NCBI RefSeq assembly: GCF_016545825.1
Contig: NC_052618.1
Coordinates: 18,613,561-18,677,560 of the forward strand
DNA length: 64,000 nt
DNA from: Eucalyptus grandis
Taxonomy: Eukaryota > Streptophyta > Magnoliopsida > Myrtales > Myrtaceae
Direction: 5' to 3'
The translations under genes were made by a program, and so were the position numbers. Shown here in pieces: positions 1 to 13,395 of the stretch. Positions within the stretch are counted from its first letter, which is position 1. The number at the start of each line of letters is the position of its first letter. The notes beneath the pieces are model-generated. The model was not told where the DNA came from. It saw only the letters and a list, made by a program, of their open reading frames with translations, and made no database searches.

Positions 1-1740
1 CGATCTGTCTGAGTACCTAAGAGTCACAAGTTGCTTGTTCTTTTGAACATGTTTCCTGAAGAATTCACAAGGAACGCACTGCCCAGTACGGGTTTGAACA
101 ATCAAAATATGATTAAGAAAGGTGATAGAATGATTATACACTCACGAGAAAAACATGCCCAGATGTGGATTCATAATAAAAATTGCTAATTTCAGGAGTT
201 TTAATCAACTGCTTTTAATTGTCAATGGAAGTTATTAATCATAACCACTTAAACTGCAATTTCGCATCTAGATGTCAAAATATATGCTCCTGGACAAAAA
301 CTGAAGCCATCAATCTTGCGACTAGATATGGATATCATTCATATTTAAATTTGACTCATGCCCTGAATACTTCGAGGAGAATAACATGCCATGTTGTTTC
401 CTAAACAAGCTAAATCAACTTCGAAAGCGTAGGACAAAATAGAGACAGCGATCAAGTTTGAACTCGATGTATGCCACTGATGAATGGAGCTCGAGATCTT
501 ACCAAATATTTCTGAATATAAGAAGGTCGCATCACCACTCTAAAAAATGGATGGTCCGACTTGAATTTGCTGGCTAATTCAAGGGCAGTGAGAGAACTTC
601 GACCTGTAGAGCCACGTAAAACCAGCTCAAGATGACTTACTCAGCATCCAAACTGTTTGATTTCCTCTGCACTTAAAGATGACAACTGCACTAGATTTTA
701 TCAATTTACTTATTATGACATTCACATTGATTGAAAAGTAATGTGATCTATTTTCAAAGTAAAAATAACTTGATGCAGTATATTGGTCATCACCTTCACA
801 TTAGAAATAATTAAATCAACTACATTGTCCACATACTTTATCCATCAACACATAAAGAAAGTTCATTAAAAAACTTTGAAGAAATCAAACTTGAAAAGAA
901 CTGAGGAAAGAGAGTTATGCTGAAACCGAACATGTTGGAAAATCGCAAGTCACACCTCCGAATCCTCGTGACAAGCCCTTTGACCTTGGCCTAGAACGAG
1001 GCGCGAACCCTTCTGAATCTTCGATTTCCACGACATCTTCCTCTTTTCGAGAGAGAAATTCACCCTCAGGCCTCGGTCCGTAGCTTCCGATGCTCGAGGG
1101 ATAATCGATCTCCGAAGCGCTCTTGTCGAATATTATCACACGGAAAACGGAGTCCCCTTCATATCTGAAGACTAGGAGGTGACCAAGACCGATGGAGTAA
1201 TGCTCCATGAACTTTCGCCACCCTTTCCACAACCAAACCATGCCATCCTCACTCTTCTCTAGTTTCACAGGCCAGGTTAAACCGCCTTCAACCTTGAGAA
1301 ACACCAAACCCAAGAGATCCTTTCCATGTATTCTCAAGAATCTTTTTGGGATTCCCTGTGACGAGAGCTTACGGTAAACACATTGCACTTACACGAAACC
1401 GAGCTCAAGAACGCCAAAAGAAAAACAGGAGAATAGGAGACGTGCTGGATGAACAGCATGAGCCGAGAGATCTCCAGCAAGACACCAACCAGAACAAAAG
1501 AGACGCATAAGGGTGAAGGCAAAATCGACAATGCCATGAAGATTGCCGATGGATATGGAGCGAACTGTGAAGTGCGGACGAACTTACTAGCTTTCCAGAT
1601 TCCAGCGTTTGAGAGAGTATGATCTTGAAGAAATGAGGACAGCTCGGTGGGATGGCCGGAGTCACCTCCTGCTCGGCACCTTCGTCTTCTACTCTCCGGC
1701 GACGGTGGCCACGACGGTGGTGCCGGCGACGGCGAGCCAT
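1..1740 (-). CDS. B3-domain transcription factor, VRN1/REM-like (3' end outside window)
   Basis: Four exons can be joined in phase on the minus strand: 1740-1588, 1355-956, 603-503 and 78 to beyond base 1. Exon 1 has an Arg-rich start followed by PHFFKIILSQTLESGKL, the opening strand of a REM/VRN1 B3 domain. It ends at a GTAAGT donor. Exon 2 continues with GIPKRFLRIHG, the central WPVKL and GWRKFMEHYSI, and closes the first B3 domain with LLVFRYEGDSVFRVIIFD; an acidic and basic linker follows. Exon 3 encodes ALELASKFKSDHPFFRVVM, the start of a second B3 domain, and exon 4 carries on with VPCEFFRKHVQKN. Family knowledge: these proteins are nuclear, bind DNA with little sequence specificity, and act in vernalisation or reproductive meristems. 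The exact function here is unknown. Exon 2 read alone stays open to a stop at 915, but the GTGTGA donor at 955-950 gives the in-phase join. No lesion is visible in the part present. Confidence 0.85.
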
Positions 1741-2146
1741 GATCGATCTCCGGTGACTCTGACCGTTCGACTCCCCAAGAACGAGAAGAAAGAAAGAGCA
1801 GGAGTTGGCGCGTCGGATGGAAGCGTGTGCTTTCGTCTTTGAATTGTTTCAAGTTGTACCGACAGCTTTACACGTGGCGTCTCCTGATTTGGTGTCCTCC
1901 TATCTTGTCAAGAGATTACGCATATAACACTTTTTAGATTTGGTAACCAAGCCTCCGAAAAACCTACAAGCTTTTAAGCGAAAATTACAAAAAGGTCTGT
2001 CAACTTTTGCTGATATTCGATATCTTGTCAGAAGAATATTACCAACGTTGTGACTATTATATACCGATTTAAGATATATACTTACCTGAATAATTTGAGT
2101 GTATGACTTTCCTTTTCTGTCCATTGTTTGTTTGTTTTCTTTTCTT
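1741..2146. other. 5' flank of the B3 gene
   Basis: No further exon, RNA gene or clear TATA box was recognised. This stretch must hold the B3 gene promoter and 5' leader. Confidence 0.4.
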
Positions 2147-2349
2147 TTTTTTATGACTCAGGGGAACCTTTTGGCCAGCAACCAAAGAGGAAATCACTGG
2201 GGCACACATGCTAGCCACCACACACGTGCACCAGGTAAGTCGCCGAAAATGCCTCTACCAGCATTCCCCCGCTTCGCGGGGGATTCGAACCCTCGACCTC
2301 TCTTTCGAGAGAGAGAGAGTGCCGAACCAGCAGAACCACCCTAGCGGAT
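2147..2349 (-). mobile_element. tRNA-derived SINE
   Basis: Read on the minus strand, the head has a Pol III A-box-like TGGTTCTGCTGGT (2338-2326) and a B box GGTTCGAATCC (2291-2281). A body of about 120 bp and an A-rich tail follow at 2147-2155. The spacing of the boxes is that of a tRNA gene, but no cloverleaf can be folded and a CT/GA run separates them, so this is a SINE and not a tRNA gene. Similar heads occur in plant Au-type SINEs. Confidence 0.7.
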
Positions 2350-2605
2350 TCAAACTTAATATATTGATAATTACTTCAACAAAACAATATTTTGTAATAA
2401 GCATTCTTTTGCTAGGTCCACTTAGAAATTGACATGTGTCCACTCATGCAGAATTAAATTAAAAAATAAAATTATGTCTAGAAAGATATTGTGCCGTACA
2501 AGCTTATGTCATTGCCTATAAAGAAAAAGCTTCTTTGCTTTGTTGCCTATTGAGACTTGTCATCCACGGTCATCATTGGCGATGATTAGGGGTAAGAATA
2601 GTTAT

Positions 2606-3085
2606 AGGGTAAAACTTCTATTCTAAATTCCAAGATATGTAAAGTAGGTTTGAAGTTCCAAAATTTGGGAAGCGAACATGGAACCTAAATTTTGGAAGAA
2701 GTTTGTGCTTTTCTTGGTCTATGTTGTCCCACAATCTTGCAATATTTCATAGCTTGCGATGATGAGTATATAATTTAGAATTACTAGTGTAAACTTCTAT
2801 TTTATGACTAAAACTTTTATATATTCTTCATGTCTCTAAATATAAGTTGTGGTCAATGAATTACAGTAACAAATGATGGTCATTAAAGACGATAATTCAT
2901 TGCAATCGTTTAATTAATAATCTATATGGAATATAGACAGACCTTGGAATCAATCCTACAAATTGTGATGGAATAAGTTTTAGGTTCTAAATTATATTAG
3001 ATCGGTTCTATATTCCAAAAAATAAGAAATCTCTTCCAAAGTTTCAAGTTCCAAGTAGAATCTGTACGGAATATAAAAGCCCTCA
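2606..3085 (+). repeat. Dispersed AT-rich repeat, copy 1
   Basis: This segment aligns by eye with 4424-4930 over its whole length. Shared landmarks are a ttctatattccaagata-like start, a central ttttatgactaaaact and a closing gataattcattgcaatc. No open reading frame is conserved between the copies. The class is unknown; an old non-autonomous transposon is likely. Confidence 0.55.
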
Positions 3086-4423
3086 ACCCTAGCAATGATC
3101 GTCCAAGATGAACCACCCCTATACCCATCACACATCGTTCGCAGCCGTAGAGGAGCCATGTCGCCAACTCCAAACATGGCAGTTCCCAAGCTAGATGTGA
3201 AGACACAACTCCACATTTGGACTGGTAAGCCATGGACCAACAAAGCTTTCGACCATGGTCGAGGCAGATGCGGACTAGCAATGAGCAAGACAACCTCAAG
3301 TAATGACGAAAGGGGTGGCTCGACCTAGACGCATGGGACACAGAGGGCTCTGGATTGATGAGGAAGGAGAGAGAGAGCTAGCTGTGGCCTGTGGGTGAAT
3401 GAGGAGAAGGAAGAGAGAAACAAATGACAGATATTTATTTTATTTTTTAATTAATTCCATATCTATCGTTGATGTGGTATTGTGGACGTATGTCAACTTG
3501 CAAGTGGATGTGAGTGAAAAAATACGTGCCACAAATAATATGTATCCCTTGAATATTTTTTCTACTCTAGTAGATTTTGTTAATTTAAAATTAACAAAAA
3601 TATGTTGAATATTTTCATATAATATTGGCTAAATAAAACATTTACTAATATTCCGTGAATCACATTGAACAAATCAAAAGTTTATGAAAAACATTACACA
3701 CTTAATTAAAGTTAAAAAAAAACTATTAATATCAATTTCCCAAAACTTTATTGCATCTCGAAGAAATTACATTGAACTCGCAAAACTTTCAAGATTCCCT
3801 CCAAAAAAATCTTGACTGTTGCACAAAATTAACCTCGGTCTTAAAAGAAGATCTCCACGGATGGCAGCTGGAACCAATGCAAAAGTGAAAATTTTCTTTA
3901 TTAGAATATGTAAAACGATAAATATTTTAGATTAAAAAAACTAATTGTAATCAAAGAAAAAACTAAAAAGGAGGGCGTTGGTGCTGATATTTTTAGTATT
4001 TTCATTGATTTATTATTCCCTCTTAATTTAGTTTTCTCCCAATTTTTTATATCTTTTCATTTTTTTACGGTAATTAAGGGTAAAAGAAATATTTCCTACA
4101 CAAAATAACATGAAAATATACTTGTACATCTCGAAAACCACATGCATTGACTATACGAACAGAAAAAGTAGAGTTAACGAAAGTTTAGTGCGGTATCATG
4201 TAACGGTTGAAAGTTGGACACCGAATGGGAACAACCTCCAAAGTTCATGGGAGTTTTGTGTAATTTTCCCTTGCATTTTAATACATGTGGATAACTAGTC
4301 CACTGAAAATTAAACAAATTCATCGTGCAAATCAATTTAGGAAATAACTGTTTCATTAGTGTTCTTACTCGTAGGTGAGAGCATAGTTCCAATGTAGAAA
4401 ATAGAATCTAAGAACTGGACTAA
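3086..4423. other. No gene seen
   Basis: AT-rich DNA with short chance reading frames only. The 98-114 residue minus-strand frames at 2,992-3,341 show no recognisable domain and overlap repeat copy 1. Confidence 0.5.
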
Positions 4424-4930
4424 TGGGAATCTATACAATTCTATATTCCAAGATACGCATTGTAAGTTTCAGATTCTTGAGGAACTTGTTTCAATGAATA
4501 AGTTTCAGGTTCTAAATTGGTGAAACCTGGACCTAGAACAAGTTATTGCATTCTTCTTATTTTATGTCTTCGTGCGATCATGCAATATTTCATGATATTC
4601 GATGATAAATGTATAATCCAGAACCATTAGTTTAAACTTTCATTTTATGACTGAAACTATTACTTTATTAATGTTCCATTTTTTGTATATATAAATATAA
4701 ATAATGGTTAATGAATTATAATAATAAGTGTTGGTAATTAAAAATGATAATTCACTACAATCATGCAATTATTAACCTGAGAAAACCCTAGTTCTAGGGT
4801 TGGATTTAAGATATGCAGGAAACATTCTAAGTTCCAAAAGAGAGAAACTTCTTTTAATTGATAGACTTCAAATTCTAGGTAAAACATATATGGAACATGG
4901 AGCCGCTCACCCTTGTTACTTTGCTCTAGT
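4424..4930 (+). repeat. Dispersed AT-rich repeat, copy 2
   Basis: Diverged partner of 2606-3085 in the same orientation, about 1.8 kb downstream. The landmarks described for copy 1 recur in the same order. Confidence 0.55.
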
Positions 4931-5054
4931 AGCATAGAGTGACTATTTATTTCCATTTTTAAACTTTCTACCATTAATTTATTTCGCGAATCAAAAGACA
5001 AGGGAAAAATTATAAAAAAAAAATCCTAAATTTATTGTAATTATACCAATTCTG

Positions 5055-7150
5055 TCATAACCCCATCTCATCTCTAGCACGAGAGCATGACTCAACGGAT
5101 TAGCATCAACGCCTCAAGCAATGTCGAACGTCTCGAAAGTCTTTTATCTTTAGTTAAGCGCATGTGGAAGCGATAATAAACAATCTCCATACAAACAAAC
5201 ATGGAAGTCGGGCAAGATATATGCAAGTCAAGCGAATAAAAGCAACATATACATATATATTCACACATCAAAAGCTGTTTTGATTACATGCCCATCCTAG
5301 TCCTAGGCTACTTATTTTCGTTTCCATATATAGTCAATCAAAGTGCTGTGGTAGCCTAACTCCTCTACTGAGCTGCTCCCAAAAGCGGCTCCCATGCTAA
5401 GTTCATTCCTTTCTTGGACTTTGGTTCACCCATCACACACCTGAAATGGTGAAAACAACAAGAGTGAGTCGATGAATCAGTAAGTAGAAATCCTTAATTC
5501 TCCTATAGGAGGACATCTCGCCATCGATCGTCGGATATAAGGTCACCAACCACTTATCAATGGCATATCAATAGCAAGGTTCGTGCCTTGCCTGCTTATG
5601 CATATGAAAGGCTTTCAACTGTCTATATGTTTTCAAGAATCAAATATAAGGAGTTAGTGCATATGAACAAGCTTTCCAAAGATCCATGGCTTATAATCAT
5701 TTCGGTCATAAAAAGGGATGCGCACATCTCATGAAACTCATTCAAACACTAAGTGACCCAATTCAAACAAATGCTCAAACTGATGCAATGACTTAACAAT
5801 GCATATTAAAAAAACCCAGCGTTTGCAAGCATCACACATGAATCAGTCATGAACCACACGTGGACTTTCATTTTTTTCCTTTTCCATATCATATTAGTCG
5901 AAATTAATCGACTCTTCTAGTAACAACCGAGCATTGGTCCCCCCCTTGGCAATCGGCATCATCCCCATCTCATTATCAAGACGGCATCCAAGGCGACCCC
6001 CAAGCATCGGCCTCACCCGGGCCGATATCGTCAACGATCTCAATATCGGGATAGTGTCAAGGCTTTACCCCAGGCAATGACCCAACATCCCCCAGTGTTG
6101 GCATATAGGTCCATCATGTGTCCATGCATTTCAAGTATCAACCAATTCATTTCATGTTTAAACTCTAAATCAAATAAAAGGCCCAAAGGCGTGCCATGCA
6201 AGGTGAACTAATGAATGACTCTTATGTTTTATTAAATCAAACTCATGCTGGATGCAATTCGGGCTCGTGACCTTGACTTGGAACCATTCGCTCAGGCTTT
6301 AGCATTGTCCATAGCCATCGAGACCTCTCCCCAACATCCGAGTGTGCTCGACACTCATGTGAGATCATGAACTTACTTAATGCAACAACAAGTAATATAA
6401 ACATAACAAGCATAACAACACAAACCAACACAAGCAAACAATGACGTGATCCTAAAATCGATAAGCGTAGCACATCACCCTATCTAAGAGTTAGGAAAAT
6501 CTACTTACTACTATTTGAACCTAGCTCCAAGATGCTTCTTTGGCAGTTGGTCAGCGTCTAAGGCGACTTGAAAGAGAGGGACATGAAAGAGAAGGGAGGA
6601 AGGGAGAGGAAAAGAGAGAAAGGCCAAGGCTTAAAATGTGAGGAGGGCTCATATTATTTATAGGCCTTCTCTTCTTAGATTTTATTGCAAACTCATGATA
6701 ATGCCTAAATAACGAGTTATCCTACCTATTTTCTCGAGTTAGCCCACCTATCTTCTCGAGTTGGCCCCTAGGTCATTTGGTGTTGGCTTATGATTGGTCC
6801 ACCTATTTGCTTATCCTCCGAGGCTCACTCTAGGCTCATTATTGCCTATGACGCCTAAGGGACACATAAGCCCCTTTTATGCCTAATGTCTTCTTCTAAT
6901 TGGTTGGTTTTTTTGCCTTACTTATCAAGGCTATATTCTGGAGCCATCATACCTTAAGATTTATCCAAGATTTGGTCATCAAGAAATTTGAACTTTGGAC
7001 AACTTGTTTTCCAAGTTAAACACGTGAGCATATGACTCATTAAATTCATTAGTTAGCTAGCTTCCAAAAGCATTCAATACATTCTTATCTTCAAGCCAAG
7101 AAGACTCTAGATTGGCTTCTTCCTTTAGTTAGGTGTGTAGCTCCCTTCCC
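5055..7150 (-). mobile_element. LTR-like module of a retrotransposon block
   Basis: The segment starts at TGTCATAACCCC, a TG start resembling plant Gypsy LTRs. It holds repetitive GC-richer text at 5,940-6,100 and, read on the minus strand, a TATAAATAA-like box near 6,660 followed by a CT/GA-rich run. It lies on the internal side of the primer-binding site at 7241. No gag or pol coding sequence was recognised, so it is either a second LTR of a different family or the core of a non-coding LARD-type element. Confidence 0.4.
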
Positions 7151-7154
7151 CTTC

Positions 7155-7353
7155 AAGTTGGGTGTGGCACCCCTCGACGGCCCCCGATCCGATTGGGGTC
7201 GCCACAGTTCGCTTACATTTCACTTTCCCTAATAACATGACGCTCTGATACCAAAAAGGGATGTGACACCCCTCGACGGCCCCCGATCCGTTAGGGTCGC
7301 CACGGTTCGCTTACCTTTCACTTTCCTTAATAACATGTCACTCTGATACAATT
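7155..7353 (-). repeat. Tandem duplication (~106 bp x2) carrying primer-site-like ends
   Basis: Two copies, at about 7155-7253 and 7263-7350, share CCCCTCGACGGCCCCCGATC, then GGGTCGCCAC, TTCGCTTAC, TTTCACTTTCC and TAATAACATG, and end in CTCTGATAC. On the minus strand each copy therefore begins with a TATCAGAG motif like the plant initiator-Met tRNA primer site. Confidence 0.7.
7241..7253 (-). other. Primer-binding site (tRNA-Met type)
   Basis: The minus strand reads TGGTATCAGAGCG, matching the usual plant LTR-retrotransposon primer site complementary to the 3' end of initiator Met-tRNA. It lies 8 bases from the TGTGACA edge of the candidate LTR at 7262, which fixes the element's orientation as minus. 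Confidence 0.7.
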
Positions 7354-7839
7354 TCAATTGCAGCGGGTCCATACAACCTGGGGGTTTACATCTTTTAGAT
7401 CGGTCCCTTGCGCAATTCATGTAACAGAAGCATATCCAACAACTCCATTTCCTATATTCAGAAAACGATGCACACCAACTAAACATCTTATATAAGTTAA
7501 AGCCAGACACTTTTATTTACATAAAGCAGATGGACATCTTTAGTCGGTCATCAAAATGCCATGGTTTTCTATATTTGATTATACTTCAAAAGATGACCGG
7601 CATCTCCTCCAACAGTCGTATACTTAAAGTTCATCGATCAGTGTCGGCGTCCAAAAGTTCATTCCTTTGCTATCCTCCTCCTCACGGTCATATCCAACCA
7701 CTTGATCCATCTACTGGTGGCAGTGGTAGCAGAGGTATCTTATCTATTCTGAAATGTTAATCCCCGAAAGGGGTGAGTACAACAACTCAGCAGTAAAGAT
7801 CCACCAAACTACTCATTGCGTAAAACAGAACAATCAAGG

Positions 7840-8290
7840 CATCCTAACAAAGCACATATCATTCATGCATATCAAGCATACCTCACCTCACAACCATACA
7901 TATATCATCATGCCATCATCATCAAGCATTCATGCATACCTATACCATATGTGCATATACCACCATGCACTCATCATCAAGCATTCATGCATATATCACA
8001 ATGCAACGTGCATATATTACAATGCACTCATATCATCCATGCTATCAAGCACACATCACCATGCAGTCGTGCATATATTGCCATTCAGCCATACATATCT
8101 TGCCACGCCATCGTGCATATATCATCATGATTCATATTATCCATGCTATCAAGCATGCATCACCATGAAATCCATTCAAGCCTTCATGATCGCATTCTCC
8201 ATATCAAATAGCATTAATTTATTTTCATAAGCAGATCATGCATCACACCATATGCATACACCCATGCACATGATTCACTTTCAATTCTTA
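7840..8290. repeat. Degenerate minisatellite rich in CATGCATATATCA words
   Basis: Words such as aagcattcatgcata, catatatcacaatgca and ccatgctatcaagca recur at irregular spacing of about 35-50 bp. The resulting His/Ile/Tyr-rich frames (7,754-8,230) are low-complexity artefacts. Confidence 0.6.
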
Positions 8291-8379
8291 TCTTTCACAA
8301 GAATCTCATCAGTTTTTCTTTCTAGGGATCAATGTTTGCATCCCACAATTTATCGCTTGCACCCAACCTAGCATTGCGA

Positions 8380-8690
8380 GGAACCTCCAGGCATGTATTC
8401 AAAATACAACCGGGCATCCGGCACACACCTCCAGGCATCTCGCATCCCAACTAGCATCACGAGGTATCCCCCCGGCACACACCTCCAAGGCTTCTAGAAT
8501 TACATACCGACATACCACCAAGCACTTTCCCTGGAATTACATACCTTATATCACCGGACATCTCAAAACTCCCGATGACCCTCCGGAATTACGCCACTAG
8601 GCCACTGGGCATCCGGCACCCCCACATTCCGGGCATCCCGACACTCCCAGGGCATCGTTGGCTCACACCTCCAACGGTCTTCTCATCACC
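8380..8690. repeat. Degenerate repeats of a GGCAT(C)CCGGCACACACCTCC motif
   Basis: The words gggcatccggcac, ggcacacacctcc and gggcatcccg recur about every 40 bp. The stretch is GC-rich relative to its surroundings and lies inside the candidate LTR. Confidence 0.5.
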
Positions 8691-11510
8691 ACAATGCATA
8701 TTCCCATACATCTCATTTTCAATTTCACATTTGATGCAACAATGTCAATAATTTGGCGGCAGCCCTTTTTAAAATCATATAATATGACTTGGGAAAAGAA
8801 TCATTTGATGCAATGGTTTTGATAACTTCATTGAGTTCATGAAAATCCATCAATCCTTTGATGTCATATGAAATGTATGAATGTCATCATGTCATTGCAC
8901 GAATAATAATATAGGACATCACGATTTGCATGATAAATCCAATAAACAGTAAATAAAACAACTTCCAGCTTAAACAGAATGCGTGCTATTCATGAAAAAT
9001 TCTAGAAAATTAGCAAACGATGAAAATAAATTCTGAAAATTTACCAAAATGTAGATAAGATCTAAGAAAATATATTTTGTGAAGGACACCATATTAAACA
9101 AGGCTTCACAGAATACGTACAGATCCGTATATATCACTGAAAAGGGTTTTTAACATGACCCATGCACAGTTTCGAAAACAACTTCAATTGAACCCTCAAA
9201 TGGACTCAAAAAATTCTGAAATTTGGACACGTTGTAGTTAATATCTATAGCTACAAGTTTCATGAAGAAGCAGAAGTCAATTCGTTTCGGATTAAAATTT
9301 AAAACCAGTTTACTTTCCTGTTTTCGGGTTTATCTTTTCCAGACTATCATCATTCAAAGAAACTCGATTCTTCGACTTATATATGTTCATTTCTTCTAAT
9401 TTTTCAGTATGTTATTACTCAGAATATTAACTACAACTTTAATTAAGAACATATGACCAAATTTTGACCAGATGATTTTATAAAAATCACGGAGTCTTAC
9501 TGGGTCGAAGTAATGTTTTCCAGATCCGGTTTTCTCGAAGAAAAAATTTCACCGACTCATCTTTCTTATTTTCCTCTGAATTTTTTATATTTTTTACCTC
9601 AAGAAGTCTACTACAACTTTCATTAAGAGATCAAGGTGAGATTTTCAAAATAAAATCACTTTATAGTCTACGAAATCAGTGAAGCTCAGTACAACATTTC
9701 CAGATCTAACGTCTTCAAAGGAAAAATCGTTTCACCAAGAAAAAATTGTTCGTTTGATCTCAAATTTGAGTATGTTAATATTCAAGATGTTATCTACAAC
9801 TCTCATGAAGAGGTCGAATTGTAAGTGAAAAGTGACATGCAACACACGAAATCACCAAGAGGTCAACAAAACAGTTTCCAGATCTAACATTTTCATAGAA
9901 AAAGGGTTTCACCCCTCAATAATTGTCCATTTTGTCTCAAATTTTAGTATGTTATACTTTAATATGTTTTCTATAACTTTCATGAAGAGGTCGAAGTGAA
10001 ATTCCAAATAAAAAGTCGCATGCAACCCCCAAACTCGTGAACAGTCAAGCTGATTTTCCAGAAATAGCATGCAAGACCAACAAACCTCTCCCCAAAGCTC
10101 CGAAATTGCACCACTTACCACAACCACGATTTATCATCTTCTACACACACTTTACAGCAAGCAAAGGGTAGGTTTTAGGACTCTACTTGCCTTAGATTCA
10201 AGCACAAAACAGCAGCAAACAAAGGCAAAACGGCGACGAACGGGCAGACTTCTTCCTCGCGCGGCCTCCTCCTCCTCTCTCTCGGTTTCCCTCTCTCACT
10301 TGACAACTCTCTCTCTCTCTCAAAACCGGCCACTCCCTCTCTCTCTTTCTTTTTGGTTGTTTAAATACTTGCATGCTTCCCTTTTTGCATGGAGGGACAA
10401 GTGTTCTCATGAGGAGAACAAGTGGCAAAAAGAAGAGAACAAGTGGCAACATTGAAGACAAGTGTTGGAGGACATGCACTCCCCCCTCCCCTTTTGGTTC
10501 GTGCGACACCCTTGGGGTGTTTCTTGGGCCTTCTTGGGCCCAAGAGTCCATGAAATAAGGCCCTAATTCCCTTTATATATATAGTATTTTATCTCTATCA
10601 AATTTAACTTAATAACAAAAATTCAGATTGCTTTATATACAAGTATATACACACACATATATATACTCCAAATTCTTATGGCCCGCTCAATATCCTCAAG
10701 TTCTAATTCTTTAATTTTTTGTGCATATAATTCTTATGCAAGATCAAATCCCATCCTTTTGGTTCAAAGGATAAAATTGAAATACTATTCCAAATGAACA
10801 AATACAAATCAATTCTTATAAAATAAAAGCAAAGCCACGGTTCGGTGACTATCACCTATCCGAGGGTTGTCTAAGATTTTGGATGCCACATTGGGCATGT
10901 GGTTCTCCCATTCTAAGAAAAAAAATAGTTTTGAGCAATTTTAGAAATCAATACCATTACCTTATCAAACGGACTTGAAAAATTATATAATTTCAATATG
11001 TTGTAAAGAAGACCTTAGAAAAAAAATATCATGAAGGAATCCAAGCCAAATTCGTTATGTGAAAAGACCAGCAATTCGTTGAACACAATCCAAAAATTCA
11101 TCTATCGAGTAGATTCAGCGGTCAGAGAAAGAGACTCATTTCAAAATCTAAATATTCACAAAAATCTTTGAAATTTTATTATGTTATATATATGGATGTC
11201 ATTTAAAACTTTTGTGAATGAAGCATTCCAAGCTTCTCCAAATTCGTAACATAAAAAACTCTAAAAAATTGGAAAACAACAAAGGTCCAGAAATTTTGAA
11301 AATTAAATGAGGTAAATTCTAGTTGAAAAGAGGAGTGTTCTCACTTCGCCTTGAATCAAGGGTCATCTATGATTGTACAATATTATCTCCCAAGATCCTA
11401 AGTAGGCTCTATACTAGCTTGGACACTTGTCTCGGTTATTTATTGGTTAATGTCCAAAAGAGATAACGTAGACTTGTCTTGGTCCAAAGTTGGACTTGTC
11501 TTGACCTTCT

Positions 11511-11532
11511 CCTCTCTCTCTCTCTCTCTCTC
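11511..11532. repeat. (CT)n microsatellite
   Basis: An uninterrupted run of about eleven CT dinucleotides. Confidence 0.9.
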
Positions 11533-11645
11533 ACTGCATGTGGCTTCTCCTTTGTAGGTTTCAAAGTCTACCATTCTCACTTATATCCTAGGATATTAAT
11601 GGCCTAAGCTATAGGGATATCTTTCTCCTCACTTTATTTAATGCG

Positions 11646-11715
11646 TTCATATTTGTTCACACTTGTTTACACGTGTTTACATTTGTTCACACTTGTTCAT
11701 ACTTGTTCACACTTA
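11646..11715. repeat. Short tandem repeat of TGTTCACACT-like units
   Basis: Six or seven 10-11 bp units (tgttcacact, tgtttacacg, tgtttacatt, tgttcatact) follow one another directly. Confidence 0.75.
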
Positions 11716-11804
11716 TTTTCTAGGAATGTTTGACTACCCTAAGGCCTGTCTAGCTTAGCCTCCTGGTTGGGACCAAAAGAAATGTCGAAAATGAGGATGT
11801 TACA

Positions 11805-12875
<1,071 letters not shown>

Positions 12876-13395
12876 TTTAACTAATGAAAAATGTTATTGT
12901 CACTTTTCCTTAATTTTTGGAAGGAGAGGTGTTAATGTGTCAACCATAGCGGCCATTACAAAAGGATTTTAGATTAAAAGAAGTTGTAAACGAAAATTGA
13001 CAGGTGGCACCCGCGACCGTGGAAAACTAGAAGGAGCTGCACGTCAAATAGAAAGCTGCACGCGTCCATGGCTACTCCAGCTTCATGGAGCTTGACCATA
13101 GCACTTGAGCTTTAGTTTTATTTAACGTCGTGACGCTCTTTTTTATAATTTTGCCCAATTTGACTAATGGAAAAAGTCCATTTTCACTTTTCCTTTAATT
13201 TTTGGAAGGAGAGACGTTAACGTGTCAACCCCGTCTGCCATTATAGAAGGAAAAAAAGATTAAAACACCCGTGACCATGGAAAACTGGAAAGAAGTGCAC
13301 ATCAAATAGAAAGGTGCACGCGGCCATGGCTACTCCAGCTTCATGGAGGTTAAACCGCAGCACTTGATCTTTAGTTTTATTTAACGTTGTAATGT
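12876..13395 (+). repeat. Local tandem duplication, ~265-bp units
   Basis: Units at about 12,876-13,140 and 13,155-13,395 share cacttttcctttaattttt, ggaaggagag, gtgtcaacc, accatggaaaac, catggctactccagcttcat and tagttttatttaacgt in the same order, with point differences. No coding frame is conserved. Confidence 0.75.

Larger units (their letters stand above)
7262..11804 (-). mobile_element. Candidate long LTR (~4.5 kb), Gypsy-like
   Basis: The plus strand begins TGTGACACCCC and ends GGATGTTACA, giving TG...CA ends with a short inverted repeat (TGTGACA/TGTTACA). The primer site lies just outside the left edge. Read on the minus strand, a TATTTAAACA box near 10,365 is followed by GA-rich DNA, as expected for an LTR promoter. 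The interior holds degenerate short repeats (7,840-8,690) and no recognisable protein. LTRs of this length occur in Tekay/Del-type chromoviruses. The right edge is inferred from a single motif, and a nested structure cannot be excluded. Confidence 0.45.

Noticed and set aside
1334..1852. 172-residue minus-strand frame overlapping the B3 gene
   Set aside because: It covers exon 1 and intron 1 in a frame different from PHFFKIIL and has no domain. The spliced B3 model explains the region.
2281..2349. Possible tRNA genes at this and the other B-box matches (37.86, 40.60 and 41.59 kb)
   Set aside because: Only the two promoter boxes are kept. No acceptor stem or anticodon arm can be formed, and A tails and target duplications identify SINEs.
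7754..8230. His/Ile/Tyr-rich plus-strand frames; also the evenly worded repeats as a possible CRISPR-like array
   Set aside because: The frames are translations of degenerate CATGCATATATCA repeats. Spacing is irregular, the repeats are imperfect and the DNA is plant nuclear.
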